Under the pieces are notes generated by a model. The model did not search any database. It was given only the letters and a program-made list of their open reading frames with translations, and was not told where the DNA came from. A DNA stretch of 47,396 bases from contig NZ_JAHYJB010000012.1 of the NCBI RefSeq assembly GCF_019429335.1, positions 1 to 47,396 on the forward strand, read 5' to 3'. A program made the position numbers and the translations under genes. How positions within the stretch are numbered: position 1 is the first letter of the stretch; each line of letters opens with the position of its first letter. Shown here piece after piece: positions 17,587 through 27,554 of this stretch. Origin of the DNA: Sulfurimonas sp. (GTDB lineage: Bacteria > Campylobacterota > Campylobacteria > Campylobacterales > Sulfurimonadaceae).

Positions 17587-17720
17587 TTTTTAAAAGGATT
17601 TAATTCTTTTGTGAGACTTATCTGGCACGAAAGTGTCAAACTTTAGTAGCCATGGCGGCTTTAGCGAAGTAAAAGGGAGTTGGTTCCTTTTATGGATTTA
17701 TCAAAATAAAAAGGAAAGAA
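17587..17720 (+). promoter_or_regulatory. Hairpin-rich leader upstream of rpoZ
   Basis: Consecutive predicted hairpins: GGCAC-GAAA-GTGTC (17624-17637, GNRA tetraloop); ACTT/AAGT enclosing AGCC-ATGGC-GGCT (17640-17670); and AAAAGG/CCTTTT (17671-17676 with 17686-17691). The CCTTTT arm could instead pair with AAAAGG at 17709-17714, which is the rpoZ ribosome-binding site. A weak AAAAG/CTTTT hairpin (17592-17610) may end pyrH. No known riboswitch class was recognised. A regulatory leader or small RNA is inferred from structure alone. Confidence 0.45.
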
Positions 17721-17936
17721 ATGAAAGTAGAAGTACTAACAGCAAAAATTCTAGACAATAACCCAAATATGGACCGTTACCAGCTAGCAATAGCTGTTGC
17801 AAAGAGAACTGATGAGCTGTTAAATGGTGCGACAAGCAAACTAAATATTTCTAAAAAAATAAAAGCTGCTGATTTAGCTTTAATGGAAATTGCTGAGGGC
17901 CTTATAGTTATAAAAGGCTTTGCCGACAAGAAGTAG
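17721..17936 (+). CDS. rpoZ: RNA polymerase omega subunit
   Basis: 71-aa omega subunit, which helps assemble and stabilise RNA polymerase and in many bacteria forms part of a ppGpp site. MDRYQLAIAVAKRTDEL matches the conserved helix of the family. The ATG follows AAAAAGGAAAG. It lies 5 bp before the ppGpp synthetase/hydrolase gene, a gene order shared by many bacteria (rpoZ-spoT). Confidence 0.93.
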   Translation: MKVEVLTAKILDNNPNMDRYQLAIAVAKRTDELLNGATSKLNISKKIKAADLALMEIAEGLIVIKGFADKK

Positions 17937-17941
17937 TCACT

Positions 17942-20095
17942 TTGAACCAGAGTCAAGTTGATATCCAAAAAATAAAACATATAGATAGCGTTGACTCTGC
18001 TACTGAGTACCTTTTTTCACAAATACCTTCAAGCGACACTCTGATAAATGCTCTAGAGTACTCCAAAAAAGCTCATGAAAAGCAGTTTAGAAAGAGTGGA
18101 GAGCCCTACATAATCCACCCAATACTGGTTGCTAGCATAGTATCCTCAATTACAAATGATGAGTCAATGGCGATAGCCGCACTTCTTCATGACGTTGTAG
18201 AGGATACACTGGTAAATATAGATGATATAAAATCGCTTTTTGGCACTGATGTCGCCCATCTGGTGGAGGGTCTTACAAAGATTGACACTATCAGGGATGC
18301 GGAACTAATCCCCTCTAGCTCAAATGAAAAATTGGTCATATCCGCACTCTCGTTTCGTAAAATGTTACTAGCGAGTATAAAAGATGTAAGAGTTTTGGTT
18401 GTAAAACTGTGTGACAGACTTCACAATATGTTAACCCTAGATTCACTATCGGTGTACAAACAGGAGCGGATAGCCGAAGAGACGCTTGTTGTTTACGCAC
18501 CAATCGCACACAGGCTTGGTATCTCTTTTTTGAAAAATATATTAGAAGATTTAAGCTTCTCATACATTTTTAAAGAAGAGAAAAGAGAGATAGATTGGTA
18601 TTTTGATACAAACTATCACGCCATTGAGATGAAGCTCGATGAGTTTAAAGAGTCCATAAATAAACTCTTGGTTCAAAACGGCTTTTGCGAAGATGATTTT
18701 GAGATACTCTCACGCGTAAAGCACAGATACTCTATATATCTTAAAATGCAGAGAAAAGGCGTAGGCATAGAGGAGGTGCTAGACCTTTTGGCAGTTAGGA
18801 TTTTAACAAACGATGCCGTAAGGTGCTACAATATTTTAGGGCTAATTCATCTCCATTTTCAGCCGCTCTCATCGAGATTTAAAGACTATATTGCCGTGCC
18901 TAAAGATAACGGATACAGAACCATTCATACTACAGTTTTTTACAATACTGCAATATTTGAGGTGCAAATCAGAACGTATGATATGCATCAAACCGCAGAA
19001 CTAGGAGTTGCTGCACACTGGAAATATAAGAGCGGCGGCAACGACAATATTAAGCTTGACTGGCTTCATAATCTGGGCTATCAAAATGAGTCTGTTGAAG
19101 ATTTCTACGACCTTATTAAAAATGATCTATACAGCGAAGATATATCTGTTTTCTCCCCAAAAGGAGAGGTTTTCACACTACCGCGGGGCGCTGTTGTGCT
19201 TGATTTTGCCTACGCAGTCCATACGCAAGTCGGAAATCATGCAAAGTCTGCTCTTGTCAACAAAGCAAAAGCATCGCTAATAAGTGAGCTTCATAACGGA
19301 GATATCGTAAAAATAGAGCTTGACGAGAACAGTATAACGAGATGCAGCTGGATTGACGCCGTTAAGACTTCAAAAGCAAAAACAAATATGCGCTATATCT
19401 GCAATGCCAGAGTAAGAGAGATAGACTCAAAGTCGAGTATAAATATTGTAGCAACAGCTATGAAACTAAACAGCTCAAGGGTAGAAGAGTGGCTTGAAAA
19501 AAACTATAACGAAAAAATTGCTACTATCGCGACGGATATCGAGCATTTTCGCGAGATAATTTATAAATATACCGCCGAGATAAGCCAAAACAGCCGTTTT
19601 AGAAGTTTTCTCTCAAGACACAGGTTTAAGCTAAAGCAGTATAGCTTTAGAGGGCTTGAGATATTTAGCACCTTAGGTATCAATGATGTAGTGTTTGACT
19701 ACTGCTGTCATCCAAAAAGCGGCGACGAAGTAATGGCATTTTTGGAAAAAGGGAAGGCTCATGTGCACCATAAGATGTGCAGCAGCGCTTCAAAAAAACT
19801 AGATGCAAAAGAACCTATGGTTTTTCTTAGATGGGAGAAGCTAAATATTTACAAATACAACATGATTGTCTCTCTTCACAGCGGAGTAGGAACACTGGCT
19901 GAATTTTTAATTTTTTTGGCAAAGTACAAAATAGATATAAATCTAATTGAGCTGGGAAAAAACAGAAGTGAATCAACACGCTATTGTGAGATAGGATTTG
20001 AGTCAAAAGAAGCAGATATTAACTCACTTCGTGTTAAAATCGAGCAAAAAGTAAAAGTGATACATCTTATTCGTACGGATGACGCATATAGATAG
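17942..20095 (+). CDS. spoT: Bifunctional (p)ppGpp synthetase/hydrolase (RelA/SpoT homologue)
   Basis: 717 aa. Domains in order: HD hydrolase (H59, H83-D84 in ALLHDVVEDT), nucleotidyltransferase with YSIYLKMQRKG and DNGYRTIHTTV, TGS (DISVFSPKGEVFTLPRGA), helical linker, and C-terminal ACT (~645-717, HSGVGTLAEFLIFLAKY). An intact HD motif suggests both synthesis and breakdown of (p)ppGpp. The start is TTG at 17942, 5 bp after rpoZ; the next ATG would remove part of the HD domain. It makes the stringent-response alarmone for this cell. Confidence 0.95.
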   Translation: MNQSQVDIQKIKHIDSVDSATEYLFSQIPSSDTLINALEYSKKAHEKQFRKSGEPYIIHPILVASIVSSITNDESMAIAALLHDVVEDTLVNIDDIKSLFGTDVAHLVEGLTKIDTIRDAELIPSSSNEKLVISALSFRKMLLASIKDVRVLVVKLCDRLHNMLTLDSLSVYKQERIAEETLVVYAPIAHRLGISFLKNILEDLSFSYIFKEEKREIDWYFDTNYHAIEMKLDEFKESINKLLVQNGFCEDDFEILSRVKHRYSIYLKMQRKGVGIEEVLDLLAVRILTNDAVRCYNILGLIHLHFQPLSSRFKDYIAVPKDNGYRTIHTTVFYNTAIFEVQIRTYDMHQTAELGVAAHWKYKSGGNDNIKLDWLHNLGYQNESVEDFYDLIKNDLYSEDISVFSPKGEVFTLPRGAVVLDFAYAVHTQVGNHAKSALVNKAKASLISELHNGDIVKIELDENSITRCSWIDAVKTSKAKTNMRYICNARVREIDSKSSINIVATAMKLNSSRVEEWLEKNYNEKIATIATDIEHFREIIYKYTAEISQNSRFRSFLSRHRFKLKQYSFRGLEIFSTLGINDVVFDYCCHPKSGDEVMAFLEKGKAHVHHKMCSSASKKLDAKEPMVFLRWEKLNIYKYNMIVSLHSGVGTLAEFLIFLAKYKIDINLIELGKNRSESTRYCEIGFESKEADINSLRVKIEQKVKVIHLIRTDDAYR

Positions 20096-20120
20096 AAATT
20101 AAACAGGAAAATATAGAATT

Positions 20121-21320
20121 ATGTTACAAGAAGCTTTAAAAGAGATAAAGAGAGGCGCTGCCGAGATAATAGACAATGAGAGAATTGAAAAACTGTTAAA
20201 AGCATACTTCGATAATAAAGAGACATACACGGTAAAAGTGGGTTTTGACCCAACAGCGCCTGATTTACATCTAGGACACACTGTATTGCTACAAAAATTG
20301 GCTATATTTCAAAAATATGGCGCAAAAATACAGTTTTTAATAGGCGATTTTACTGCTCAAATCGGTGACCCGACGGGCAAGAGCGCGACTAGAAAAACTT
20401 TGAGCGCATTTCAGATTCAAGAGAATGCTGCGAGCTACAAAGAGCAGGTTTTTAAAATTCTAGACCCGTTAAAAACTGAGGTTGTATTTAACTCAGAGTG
20501 GATAAATCCGCTTGGGGCTTCTGGAATGCTGACTCTTACTACTACGTTTAACGTTGCAAGAATGTTAGAGCGTGACGACTTTGACAAAAGATACAAAAGC
20601 GGTACTTCAATCTCTATAAGCGAGTTTATATATCCGCTTCTTCAGGGCTATGACAGCGTTCATCTCAAAAGTGACATTGAGATAGGCGGAACTGACCAGA
20701 AATTCAACCTTCTTATGGGAAGACATCTTCAAAGAGCGTATGAGACAGGAAAAGAGCAGGCTGTTTTAATGATGCCTATCTTAGAAGGTCTTGACGGCGT
20801 GCAAAAGATGAGCAAATCTCTAAATAACTATATCGGCGTAGCAGATGAGCCAAACGACATGTTTGGAAAAGTGCTGAGTATATCCGATGAGCTGATGTGG
20901 AGATATTATGAACTCTTAAGCGCAAAAACTCTTAGCGAAATTGAAGCATTAAAAAATGGCGTAGCTGATGGTTCTTTGCATCCAAAAAAAGTTAAAGAGG
21001 AGCTGGCTTTAGAAATTACTGCGAGATTTCACTCCGAGGTGCTGGCAAATGAGGCAAAAATGGAGTTTGACAGAGTACACTCAAACAATCAAATTCCTAC
21101 AGAGATAGAGGAGTTTAGCTCTGATGGAGAGATTTCTATAACTAAAGCCCTTGTTGATTGCAATTTAGCGCCTTCAACTTCTCAGGCAAGAAGAGATATT
21201 AAGCAAGGTGCTGCTAAAATAAATCAAGAAAAGATTGACAACGAGCATCTACAGCTAAGAAGCGGGGAGTATATACTCCAAGTCGGAAAAAGAAAATTTG
21301 CAAAGCTAAAGGTGAGCTAA
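20121..21320 (+). CDS. tyrS: Tyrosyl-tRNA synthetase
   Basis: 399-aa class I synthetase attaching tyrosine to tRNA-Tyr. The HIGH-type motif is HLGH at residues 50-53 (PDLHLGHTVLL), the KMSKS loop is at 229-233, and a C-terminal S4-type RNA-binding domain spans ~340-399 (STSQARRDIKQGAAKIN). Length is normal. The ATG follows AGGAAAA. Its TAA overlaps the ATG of the next gene by one base, so the two are translationally coupled. Confidence 0.97.
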   Translation: MLQEALKEIKRGAAEIIDNERIEKLLKAYFDNKETYTVKVGFDPTAPDLHLGHTVLLQKLAIFQKYGAKIQFLIGDFTAQIGDPTGKSATRKTLSAFQIQENAASYKEQVFKILDPLKTEVVFNSEWINPLGASGMLTLTTTFNVARMLERDDFDKRYKSGTSISISEFIYPLLQGYDSVHLKSDIEIGGTDQKFNLLMGRHLQRAYETGKEQAVLMMPILEGLDGVQKMSKSLNNYIGVADEPNDMFGKVLSISDELMWRYYELLSAKTLSEIEALKNGVADGSLHPKKVKEELALEITARFHSEVLANEAKMEFDRVHSNNQIPTEIEEFSSDGEISITKALVDCNLAPSTSQARRDIKQGAAKINQEKIDNEHLQLRSGEYILQVGKRKFAKLKVS

Positions 21321-22411
21321 TGAGCTACAAATCATTAAAAATTGGTAAATATATAATAGAGAAACCTATAGTTCAAGGTGGAATGGGTGTCGGTGTCAGT
21401 TGGGATCGGCTTGCCGGAAATGTTTCAAAAGAGGGTGGCTTAGGCGTAATAAGCGCAGTTGGAACCGGATACTATGAAAATAAAAAATATGCTTCAAAAC
21501 TTGTGGCAGGCAGACCGCTTGATGCTCTTGGATTCTACTCAAAAGATGGTTTTGACGCGATTATAAAAAATGCCAGAAAAATCTGCGGCGATAAGCCGTT
21601 AGCGGCAAATATCCTCTATGCAATAAACGATTACCCAAGAGTAGTGCGAGACGCATGTGAGAGCGGTATAGATATTATTATTACTGGAGCAGGACTTCCT
21701 ACAAATATGCCTGAGTTTACGGAAGGGTATCCTGATGTTGCGCTCGTTCCAATCGTATCATCTGCAAAAGCTCTGAAAATTATCTGCAAAAGATGGAAGC
21801 AGAGATATAACAGACTTCCTGATGCGGTAGTTCTTGAAGGGCCAAAAAGCGGCGGTCATCAAGGTTTTACATATGAGCAGTGCTCAATGCCTGAGAATCA
21901 GTTAGAAAACTTGGTTAGACCTGTTGTTGAAGAGGCGGCTTTGTGGGGAGATATTCCAGTAATCGCGGCAGGCGGCATTTGGGATAAGAGCGATATTGAT
22001 GAGATAATGTTGCTGGGTGCCAGAGGTGTTCAGATGGGGACGCGTTTTATAGCAACGCACGAGTGTGATGCACATGAAAACTTTAAAAAAGTTCTCCTTG
22101 AGGCAAAAAAAGAGGATATTGGGCTATTCTCCTCTCCCGTTGGGTATCCTGCACAGGGGATAAAAACAAATTTAACGCTACTGGTTGAAAAAAGAGAAGG
22201 TCCGGCTATTAAATGTATCTCTAATTGTGTTGCCCCTTGTAATCGCGGTGAAGAGGCAAAAGAGGTAGGTTATTGTATTGCTGACAGACTTAGTGATGCT
22301 TATAACGGAAATCTCGAGACGGGACTCTTCTTCTCTGGTACAAACGGTTACAGAGTTGATAAAATAATCTCAGTAAAAGAGTTGATGAAAAAATTAGTAA
22401 ACGGTGAATAA
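21320..22411 (+). CDS. Nitronate monooxygenase / FabK-like flavoprotein
   Basis: 363-aa FMN TIM-barrel protein of the nitronate monooxygenase (2-nitropropane dioxygenase) / enoyl-ACP reductase II superfamily. The opening PIVQGGMGVGVSWDRLAGNV, VLEGPKSGGHQGF and AAGGIWDKSDIDEIMLLGARGVQMGTRF are the flavin- and phosphate-binding stretches. Oxidation of nitronates and FabK-type reduction cannot be separated by eye. A Cys-bearing stretch near the C-terminus (ISNCVAPCNRG) is notable. It overlaps tyrS by one base. Confidence 0.85.
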   Translation: MSYKSLKIGKYIIEKPIVQGGMGVGVSWDRLAGNVSKEGGLGVISAVGTGYYENKKYASKLVAGRPLDALGFYSKDGFDAIIKNARKICGDKPLAANILYAINDYPRVVRDACESGIDIIITGAGLPTNMPEFTEGYPDVALVPIVSSAKALKIICKRWKQRYNRLPDAVVLEGPKSGGHQGFTYEQCSMPENQLENLVRPVVEEAALWGDIPVIAAGGIWDKSDIDEIMLLGARGVQMGTRFIATHECDAHENFKKVLLEAKKEDIGLFSSPVGYPAQGIKTNLTLLVEKREGPAIKCISNCVAPCNRGEEAKEVGYCIADRLSDAYNGNLETGLFFSGTNGYRVDKIISVKELMKKLVNGE

Positions 22412-22419
22412 TCCAAGAG

Positions 22420-23808
22420 ATGATTAAACTCTTTTTATTCTCGCTCTTTTTATTTATTTCCGTAGAGGCGTATGCAGACACGGAGATGTTAAAAAGAGCG
22501 GACAGATACATGCAAAGCGGTACGCAAAGCGATACTTTTCGCGCCTACAATAACTATAAAAATCTATATCTTCGTTCAGTAATTAATGATGATACATTTT
22601 TAAAAATAGATGCATTAAAAGGGATTGTAAAGAGTGGAAACAAGCTAAGTATAGATGTTTCAAAATATTCAAGCGAACTCCAATCTCTCTCTCTAAAAGG
22701 CGGTTACAATCAGCCTGAGCCAAAGCCCATGAAAAAAACAAAGAAGATTGAAAATGTACATGTAGGAACTCTGCATAAACTAAAATCTGTTGAATGGAGA
22801 GAGGATACGCTGCTTTTAATCTTTGACAAAAAATTAAATTCGAAGCAGATTAAATATTTTACACTGCATGACAAAGCCAAAAAAAAATATAGATATGTAT
22901 TTGATATAAAAACATCAATGCTTACAAGCTCGCAAAATATCAATAAAAACGGCATAAATAATGTAAAATTAGCACAGTTCACTCCTGATACATTAAGATT
23001 GGTTATTGAAAACAGCTCTAGTGTTGATGTAAGCCATATGTTAAACTCCGAAGCGCTGGAGATAAAATTAATTCCCTCCTCATATAAACCCGCCGAAGTT
23101 CTAGAGAAAGCTCTACCGCCAAGAAAAGACAGAGACAAAACGATTGTTATAGACCCAGGTCATGGAGGGAATGACCCAGGAGCAGTCGGGTATAAGAAAT
23201 ATAGAGAGAAAGTTGTTGTTTTTAATGTATCAAAAGAGCTCTCAAAAATTCTCAAATCCCGCGGATATAAAGTTTTTATGACAAGAGAGAGTGATAAATT
23301 TGTAAAGCTCAGAAAGAGAACGGAGTTTGCCAATGAGAAAAAAGCTGATATATTTATAAGCATACATGCAAATGCAGTTGCAAACGGCAATGCAAAAGAT
23401 GTTCATGGGATAGAGTGCTATTTTCTCTCGCCGTCTCGTTCTGAGAGAGCTAAAAGAGCAGCGGCACAAGAGAACTCTGCGGATATGAGCGATATGAACA
23501 TGTATGGAAAAGACAGCTACCTAAACCTTCTAAATCACCACAACATCTTGGCATCAAATAAACTCGCAATAGATTTGCAAAGAGGAATGTTGGGCTCTCT
23601 AAACAAAAAGTATAAAGATGTAAGAGACGGTGGTGTTAGAGAGGGACCTTTTTGGGTTTTAGTAGGAGCTCAAATGCCTTCAGTGTTGGTAGAGGTAGGG
23701 TTTATATCCCATCCAAAAGAGGCATTGCGTCTCGTAGATGATGAGTATATAAAAAATATGTCAAGAGGATTGGCTGACGGAATAGAGAGATATTTCGCCA
23801 ATAACTAA
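22420..23808 (+). CDS. N-acetylmuramoyl-L-alanine amidase (AMIN + Amidase_3)
   Basis: 462 aa with a signal peptide (~19 residues). Residues ~112-220 look like an AMIN domain, which targets the septum. Residues ~240-460 are the zinc amidase: H248 in IDPGHGG, E263, H316 in ISIHANA, and catalytic Glu in SVLVEVGFISHPKE near the C-terminus. It cuts the amide between muramic acid and stem peptide during daughter-cell separation, as in AmiA/B/C. It starts 8 bp after the NMO gene and overlaps the convergent DHH gene by 4 bp. Confidence 0.93.
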   Translation: MIKLFLFSLFLFISVEAYADTEMLKRADRYMQSGTQSDTFRAYNNYKNLYLRSVINDDTFLKIDALKGIVKSGNKLSIDVSKYSSELQSLSLKGGYNQPEPKPMKKTKKIENVHVGTLHKLKSVEWREDTLLLIFDKKLNSKQIKYFTLHDKAKKKYRYVFDIKTSMLTSSQNINKNGINNVKLAQFTPDTLRLVIENSSSVDVSHMLNSEALEIKLIPSSYKPAEVLEKALPPRKDRDKTIVIDPGHGGNDPGAVGYKKYREKVVVFNVSKELSKILKSRGYKVFMTRESDKFVKLRKRTEFANEKKADIFISIHANAVANGNAKDVHGIECYFLSPSRSERAKRAAAQENSADMSDMNMYGKDSYLNLLNHHNILASNKLAIDLQRGMLGSLNKKYKDVRDGGVREGPFWVLVGAQMPSVLVEVGFISHPKEALRLVDDEYIKNMSRGLADGIERYFANN

Positions 23809-24884
23809 TTTTCTTTTTTATAATCCAAATCGCCTGCGACAGACTCTTTTTCATTTATAATCTTCTCTATCTGCTTCTTGACCAAATCGTATCTGTACTG
23901 CTCTTTAAATCCGTTGATGCGACCACCCGCAGCGTTTGGATGTCCGCCTCCGCCAGCCCACTCTTTTGAGATTAGTGAAACGCTTACTTTATTGTTTGCT
24001 CTAAGGCTTATGGTGCCTCTGTAGCTTACGTCAACTATAAAGTCATACTCGGGGTAGGTAAGCAAGAAGCCGTTTCCAATTATAGAGGTGTTTCCGACAC
24101 CATAGCTTAAAAAGCCTCTGTAGCCTTTGTAGTAGATTGTTTTTTCATCCCTTGCTTCACCAAGCAGAGAGACTATAAACTTTGTGCTTAGGTTGTCAAT
24201 AGTATCATTTTGCTCTTTTTTAAAAAAACTCTTCTTTATCATATGGATATTGTCATCTAAAACAACGGGCGCAAAAGGCATATCTATATACTTAGTCGCT
24301 TCAAGCAGCAGATAAATTTTATACATGTTGTCTGTTTTTGGAAACATTACTTTGTTGAGTTCCCTTGCTTCTGAGATAAGACGCATGCAGACTTTGCCGT
24401 ACTCGAAATTATCATGTTCCTCCATCTTCCATAAATCAACTGCATTTACGATATTGACAAACTTCTCCATCCAAAGAGGCTCATCTAGTTTAAAATGCTC
24501 TTTTACATAGTCGTACGTAATTTTGGTAGCAGATCTTAAAGTGTCTAAATTGTACCACTCATATTTTGTGGCACTCTCTTCTCCGGTTCCGTGGTGGTCA
24601 AGAAGCAACAACGTAATATCTTTTTTGTTTTCGTTTAGTTTTAAAACTTCATTGTTTATCCATTTTGACTCATCGGCAGTCAAGTTAAGGTCTGTTATTA
24701 AAATTGTTGCACTTTTATTCTCTTGGCTTATGTTTTGTAAAATAAGCTCCAGCGTCTGTTTAACCTCTGCACCATAGTTTGCATTATAGTTTATTAATTT
24801 GTAGGGCGTATATTTCATGACAAGCTGGCAGCCATATCCGTCTAAATCGGTGTGTGAGAGATGGTGAACTATTTTGTTATTCAT
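23805..24884 (-). CDS. DHH-family phosphoesterase
   Basis: 359 aa. Motif I is SHTDLDGYGC near residue 10, the DHH motif is LLLDHHGTG (~residue 95), and the C-terminal DHHA1-type glycine motif is WAGGGGHPNAAGGRI (~310). These place it among Mn-dependent DHH/DHHA1 phosphoesterases (nano-RNase, oligoribonuclease or cyclic dinucleotide linear-product hydrolases). It is shorter than RecJ and lacks a membrane or GGDEF part, so not GdpP. With several c-di-GMP proteins in the window, a role clearing pGpG or short RNA is possible but unproven. It starts 1 bp after flhA. Confidence 0.85.
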   Translation of the reverse strand: MNNKIVHHLSHTDLDGYGCQLVMKYTPYKLINYNANYGAEVKQTLELILQNISQENKSATILITDLNLTADESKWINNEVLKLNENKKDITLLLLDHHGTGEESATKYEWYNLDTLRSATKITYDYVKEHFKLDEPLWMEKFVNIVNAVDLWKMEEHDNFEYGKVCMRLISEARELNKVMFPKTDNMYKIYLLLEATKYIDMPFAPVVLDDNIHMIKKSFFKKEQNDTIDNLSTKFIVSLLGEARDEKTIYYKGYRGFLSYGVGNTSIIGNGFLLTYPEYDFIVDVSYRGTISLRANNKVSVSLISKEWAGGGGHPNAAGGRINGFKEQYRYDLVKKQIEKIINEKESVAGDLDYKKEN

Positions 24885-24885
24885 T

Positions 24886-27069
24886 TTATTCCTTAAAGTT
24901 GTTATTTATTGAGATTGAGCCCATTACTTCAAATGTGGCGCTAGAGTCTATCTCTGCATGCGATAACGTTACCACCTCAAGAGAGAATCGCTCAAATATC
25001 TCTGCTACGCCTCGGCGCAAGAGAGGGTCTACGATAATCACGACAGGAGAGACTCCTTTTTGAAGAAGTTCTGCTGCCTTTGCGCTTGTTGCTTGGATGA
25101 GGGCGTTAATCTCCGCAACACTCAACAGAAGATTTCTTGTGCCGTCTCTCTCTTGTGATTTTTCAAGAAGCAGCTGTTCAGATGCCGTATCAAATGTCAG
25201 TAATCTTATAACTCCATCGCTTCCTGAGTACATCTGGGTGATAATGCGGGAGAGTTTGGAACGCACCTGTTCTGTGATAATGTCGACGTTTTTGGTGTAT
25301 TCGGAAATATCTGCAATAGTCTCAAGAATTGTGAGCATATCTTTAAGAGGTATCTTTTCATGCAGAAGAGCTTTAAGAACCCTTTGGATAAGTCCAATAG
25401 ATGCGACTTTTTGAACATCATCGATAATAACAGGGAAGTCGGTTTTAATTTTTGTTACTAAAGTTTGAACCTCTTGACGGGTAAGAAGATCTTCAGCATT
25501 TTTCTTTACGAGTTCGCTCATATGTGTGGATATAACGGTAGCAGGATCTACAACCGTATAGCCGTTAATAATCGCATCCTCTTTAAGCTCAGGAGATATC
25601 CATATAGCATCAAGCCCAAAAGCAGGCTCTTTTGTAGGCTCTCCTTTTATTTCTCCGGTTGCCATACCGCTGTCCATTGCCAAAAATTTATCAGGCATAA
25701 TCTTGCCCTCGCCAACCGCAATCCCTTTTAAGAGTATTTGGTATTGTTGGGGCTGCAGGTGCAGGTTGTCTCTGATACGCACCTGAGGCATTAAAAAGCC
25801 AAAGTCTGATGCTATTTTTCTTCTCATTGAGCGAATGCGCTCTAGCAAATCACCGCCTTGCGCGCTGTCTGCAAGGCGAATCAGCTGATAACCGAGGGTG
25901 AGTTCTAGCATCTCAACTTTTAGTATATCTTCAAGCGCACTCTCCTCCTCTTTTGCAATCTCTTCATTTGTTTTTGCAGGTCTTGAAGCAGCTTTTTCCT
26001 TTGCCTGAAGCTCTCTCTCTCTTGGTGACAGCATCCCCTCTATGTTAAGTATAGTAAGCTCGCCCTTTTCATATTTATAGACTGACCAGCCAAGAAGCGC
26101 AAACATAATCCCTACAAAGCCCATGGAGGCAGTTGGAAGACCAGGAACAAGAGCAAAAAGAATCATAATAAAACCTACAATCATCATGATTTTAGCATTG
26201 CCCATTATCTGGCTGATGGCGCCGTCTGCGAAGTTCTCCCCCTCTCCAGAAGAGCGGGTAATCATAATACCCGTAGCAGTTGATACTATAAGTGCGGGAA
26301 TCTGTCCAACAAGACCATCACCTATTGTAAGAAGCGTAAATGTAGTAGCGCTGTCGCCTACGCTCATATCGTGCTGGAAAACGCCTATTAAAAATCCGCC
26401 GATAATGTTTATAAGAGTGATGATAATACCGGCAACCGCATCACCTTTGACAAATTTACTAGAACCGTCCATTGCTCCGTAAAAGTTGGCATCTTGAAGT
26501 ATGTCTGCTCTTCTTTTTTTGGCCTCTGCATCATCTATAAGTCCAGCATTTAGGTCTGCGTCAACCGCCATCTGTTTTCCGGGCATTGAGTCGAGAGTAA
26601 AACGAGCTGCAACCTCTGCAACCCTCGTTGAACCTTTTGTGATAACCATAAAGTTAATAAGAACAAGAATAGAAAAAACGACAATACCGATGACGTAGTT
26701 TCCGCCGACTACAAAGTTACCGAAGCTCGTAATAATGTTACTTACCTCTTCGGGTCCCTCATGTCCATGGCTTAGAATCATTCTTGTTGTGGCAATATTT
26801 AGTGCAAGTCTAAAGAGCGTAAGAATAAGGATAAGCGTCGGAAAAGTGGTTAAGTCGGTAGGTTTTGGAACATAGAGCGATATTAAAAGAATCAACACGG
26901 CAAGAGCCATAGAGATTGTAAGCAAAACATCAAGTATGGAAGAAGGCAGAGGAACGATGATAATAGCCAGAATTGCCATTACGAAAACAACTACGCTTAA
27001 ATCTTTTTGACCTAATAAAAAGTTTAAAGTCGTACCGATTTGCTGTCTTGTAGTTAGTTTTTTTGCCAA
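24886..27069 (-). CDS. flhA: Flagellar export gate protein FlhA
   Basis: 727 aa. The N-terminal ~330 residues carry about eight membrane segments with the FHIPEP-type stretch [25 protein letters not shown]. The cytoplasmic ~350-727 part is the FlhA-C docking domain for chaperone-substrate complexes. It is the core of the flagellar type III secretion gate. Start is TTG at 27069; no ATG fits the conserved N-terminus. It lies 4 bp downstream of the rrf2-type regulator gene, an uncommon partner. Confidence 0.96.
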   Translation of the reverse strand: MAKKLTTRQQIGTTLNFLLGQKDLSVVVFVMAILAIIIVPLPSSILDVLLTISMALAVLILLISLYVPKPTDLTTFPTLILILTLFRLALNIATTRMILSHGHEGPEEVSNIITSFGNFVVGGNYVIGIVVFSILVLINFMVITKGSTRVAEVAARFTLDSMPGKQMAVDADLNAGLIDDAEAKKRRADILQDANFYGAMDGSSKFVKGDAVAGIIITLINIIGGFLIGVFQHDMSVGDSATTFTLLTIGDGLVGQIPALIVSTATGIMITRSSGEGENFADGAISQIMGNAKIMMIVGFIMILFALVPGLPTASMGFVGIMFALLGWSVYKYEKGELTILNIEGMLSPRERELQAKEKAASRPAKTNEEIAKEEESALEDILKVEMLELTLGYQLIRLADSAQGGDLLERIRSMRRKIASDFGFLMPQVRIRDNLHLQPQQYQILLKGIAVGEGKIMPDKFLAMDSGMATGEIKGEPTKEPAFGLDAIWISPELKEDAIINGYTVVDPATVISTHMSELVKKNAEDLLTRQEVQTLVTKIKTDFPVIIDDVQKVASIGLIQRVLKALLHEKIPLKDMLTILETIADISEYTKNVDIITEQVRSKLSRIITQMYSGSDGVIRLLTFDTASEQLLLEKSQERDGTRNLLLSVAEINALIQATSAKAAELLQKGVSPVVIIVDPLLRRGVAEIFERFSLEVVTLSHAEIDSSATFEVMGSISINNNFKE

Positions 27070-27073
27070 GTTT

Positions 27074-27475
27074 TTACTCTAAAATATCTGCTAAAGTTAA
27101 ATCTGCTAAAAAAGAGTCTATTTTACCTTGTAGTTTATTTAGAAACGGCCAGAGAGAGCAGAGCGGTGCTTTGCCTGAAGGACATGAGTACATTGAGGGA
27201 GCGCAGTCGAAAACAGCCGGAGCCTTTCCCTCGACAGATGACATGACATCAAGCATGCTTATATCTTTTGGATCCAGTAAAAGAGAAAATCCGCCGTTTA
27301 CGCCTTTGAATGACTTCAAGATGCCATGTTTAGCCATTGCTTGAAGAATTTTTGCTAGAAAACTTTTTGGAATAGAGAGCTGCTTTGAGAGCGTCTCGCT
27401 ATCCATCGGAGAAGAGGCTTTTGATAAAACAATAAGTGAGAGTATCGCATACTCACTGGCACGAGTTATTAACAT
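27074..27475 (-). CDS. Rrf2-family transcriptional regulator
   Basis: 133-aa winged-helix regulator of the Rrf2 family (IscR, NsrR, RsrR). The N-terminus [39 protein letters not shown] and the wing [12 protein letters not shown] are typical. Three Cys (C91, C98, C106) sit where Rrf2 sensors bind an Fe-S cluster, so it may sense Fe-S status, NO or redox state. It is the first gene before flhA. A strong palindrome lies ~50-80 bp upstream and may be its operator. Confidence 0.92.
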   Translation of the reverse strand: MLITRASEYAILSLIVLSKASSPMDSETLSKQLSIPKSFLAKILQAMAKHGILKSFKGVNGGFSLLLDPKDISMLDVMSSVEGKAPAVFDCAPSMYSCPSGKAPLCSLWPFLNKLQGKIDSFLADLTLADILE

Positions 27476-27503
27476 ATTATTACTTTATTTTATTTTTCGT
27501 AAA

Positions 27504-27509
27504 TTATAT
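27504..27509 (-). promoter_or_regulatory. Candidate extended -10 for rrf2-flhA
   Basis: On the minus strand TGATATAAT (TG-N-TATAAT extended -10 form) lies about 30 bp upstream of the Rrf2 ATG. No good -35 is visible at 17 bp, as expected for extended -10 promoters. The palindrome at 27528-27554 sits just upstream. Confidence 0.5.
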
Positions 27510-27527
27510 CAAAAGAAGTTGAAATTA

Positions 27528-27554
27528 AAGTAGAAATAGGATACTATTTCACTT
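27528..27554. promoter_or_regulatory. Palindrome in the rrf2/rpsO divergent region
   Basis: AAGT-A-GAAATAG, a GATA spacer, then CTATTTC-ACTT: an 11-bp inverted repeat with one bulged base. A second, wider pair AAGTTGAA (27516-27523) / TTCAACTT (27553-27560) surrounds it. The size suits a dimeric Rrf2-type regulator. It lies near the rrf2-flhA promoter and upstream of rpsO, so it may affect either. Confidence 0.5.

Noticed and set aside
17652-17672. Six-codon frame (MAALAK) in the rpoZ leader as a leader peptide
   Set aside because: No ribosome site precedes it and its sequence is explained by the hairpin arms.
17587-17720. A tRNA or known riboswitch in the pyrH-rpoZ gap
   Set aside because: No cloverleaf, no T-loop consensus and no match to riboswitch cores I know; only simple hairpins are seen.
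26123-26482. Open frame antisense to flhA
   Set aside because: Shadow of the hydrophobic FlhA coding region; composition mirrors the sense codons.
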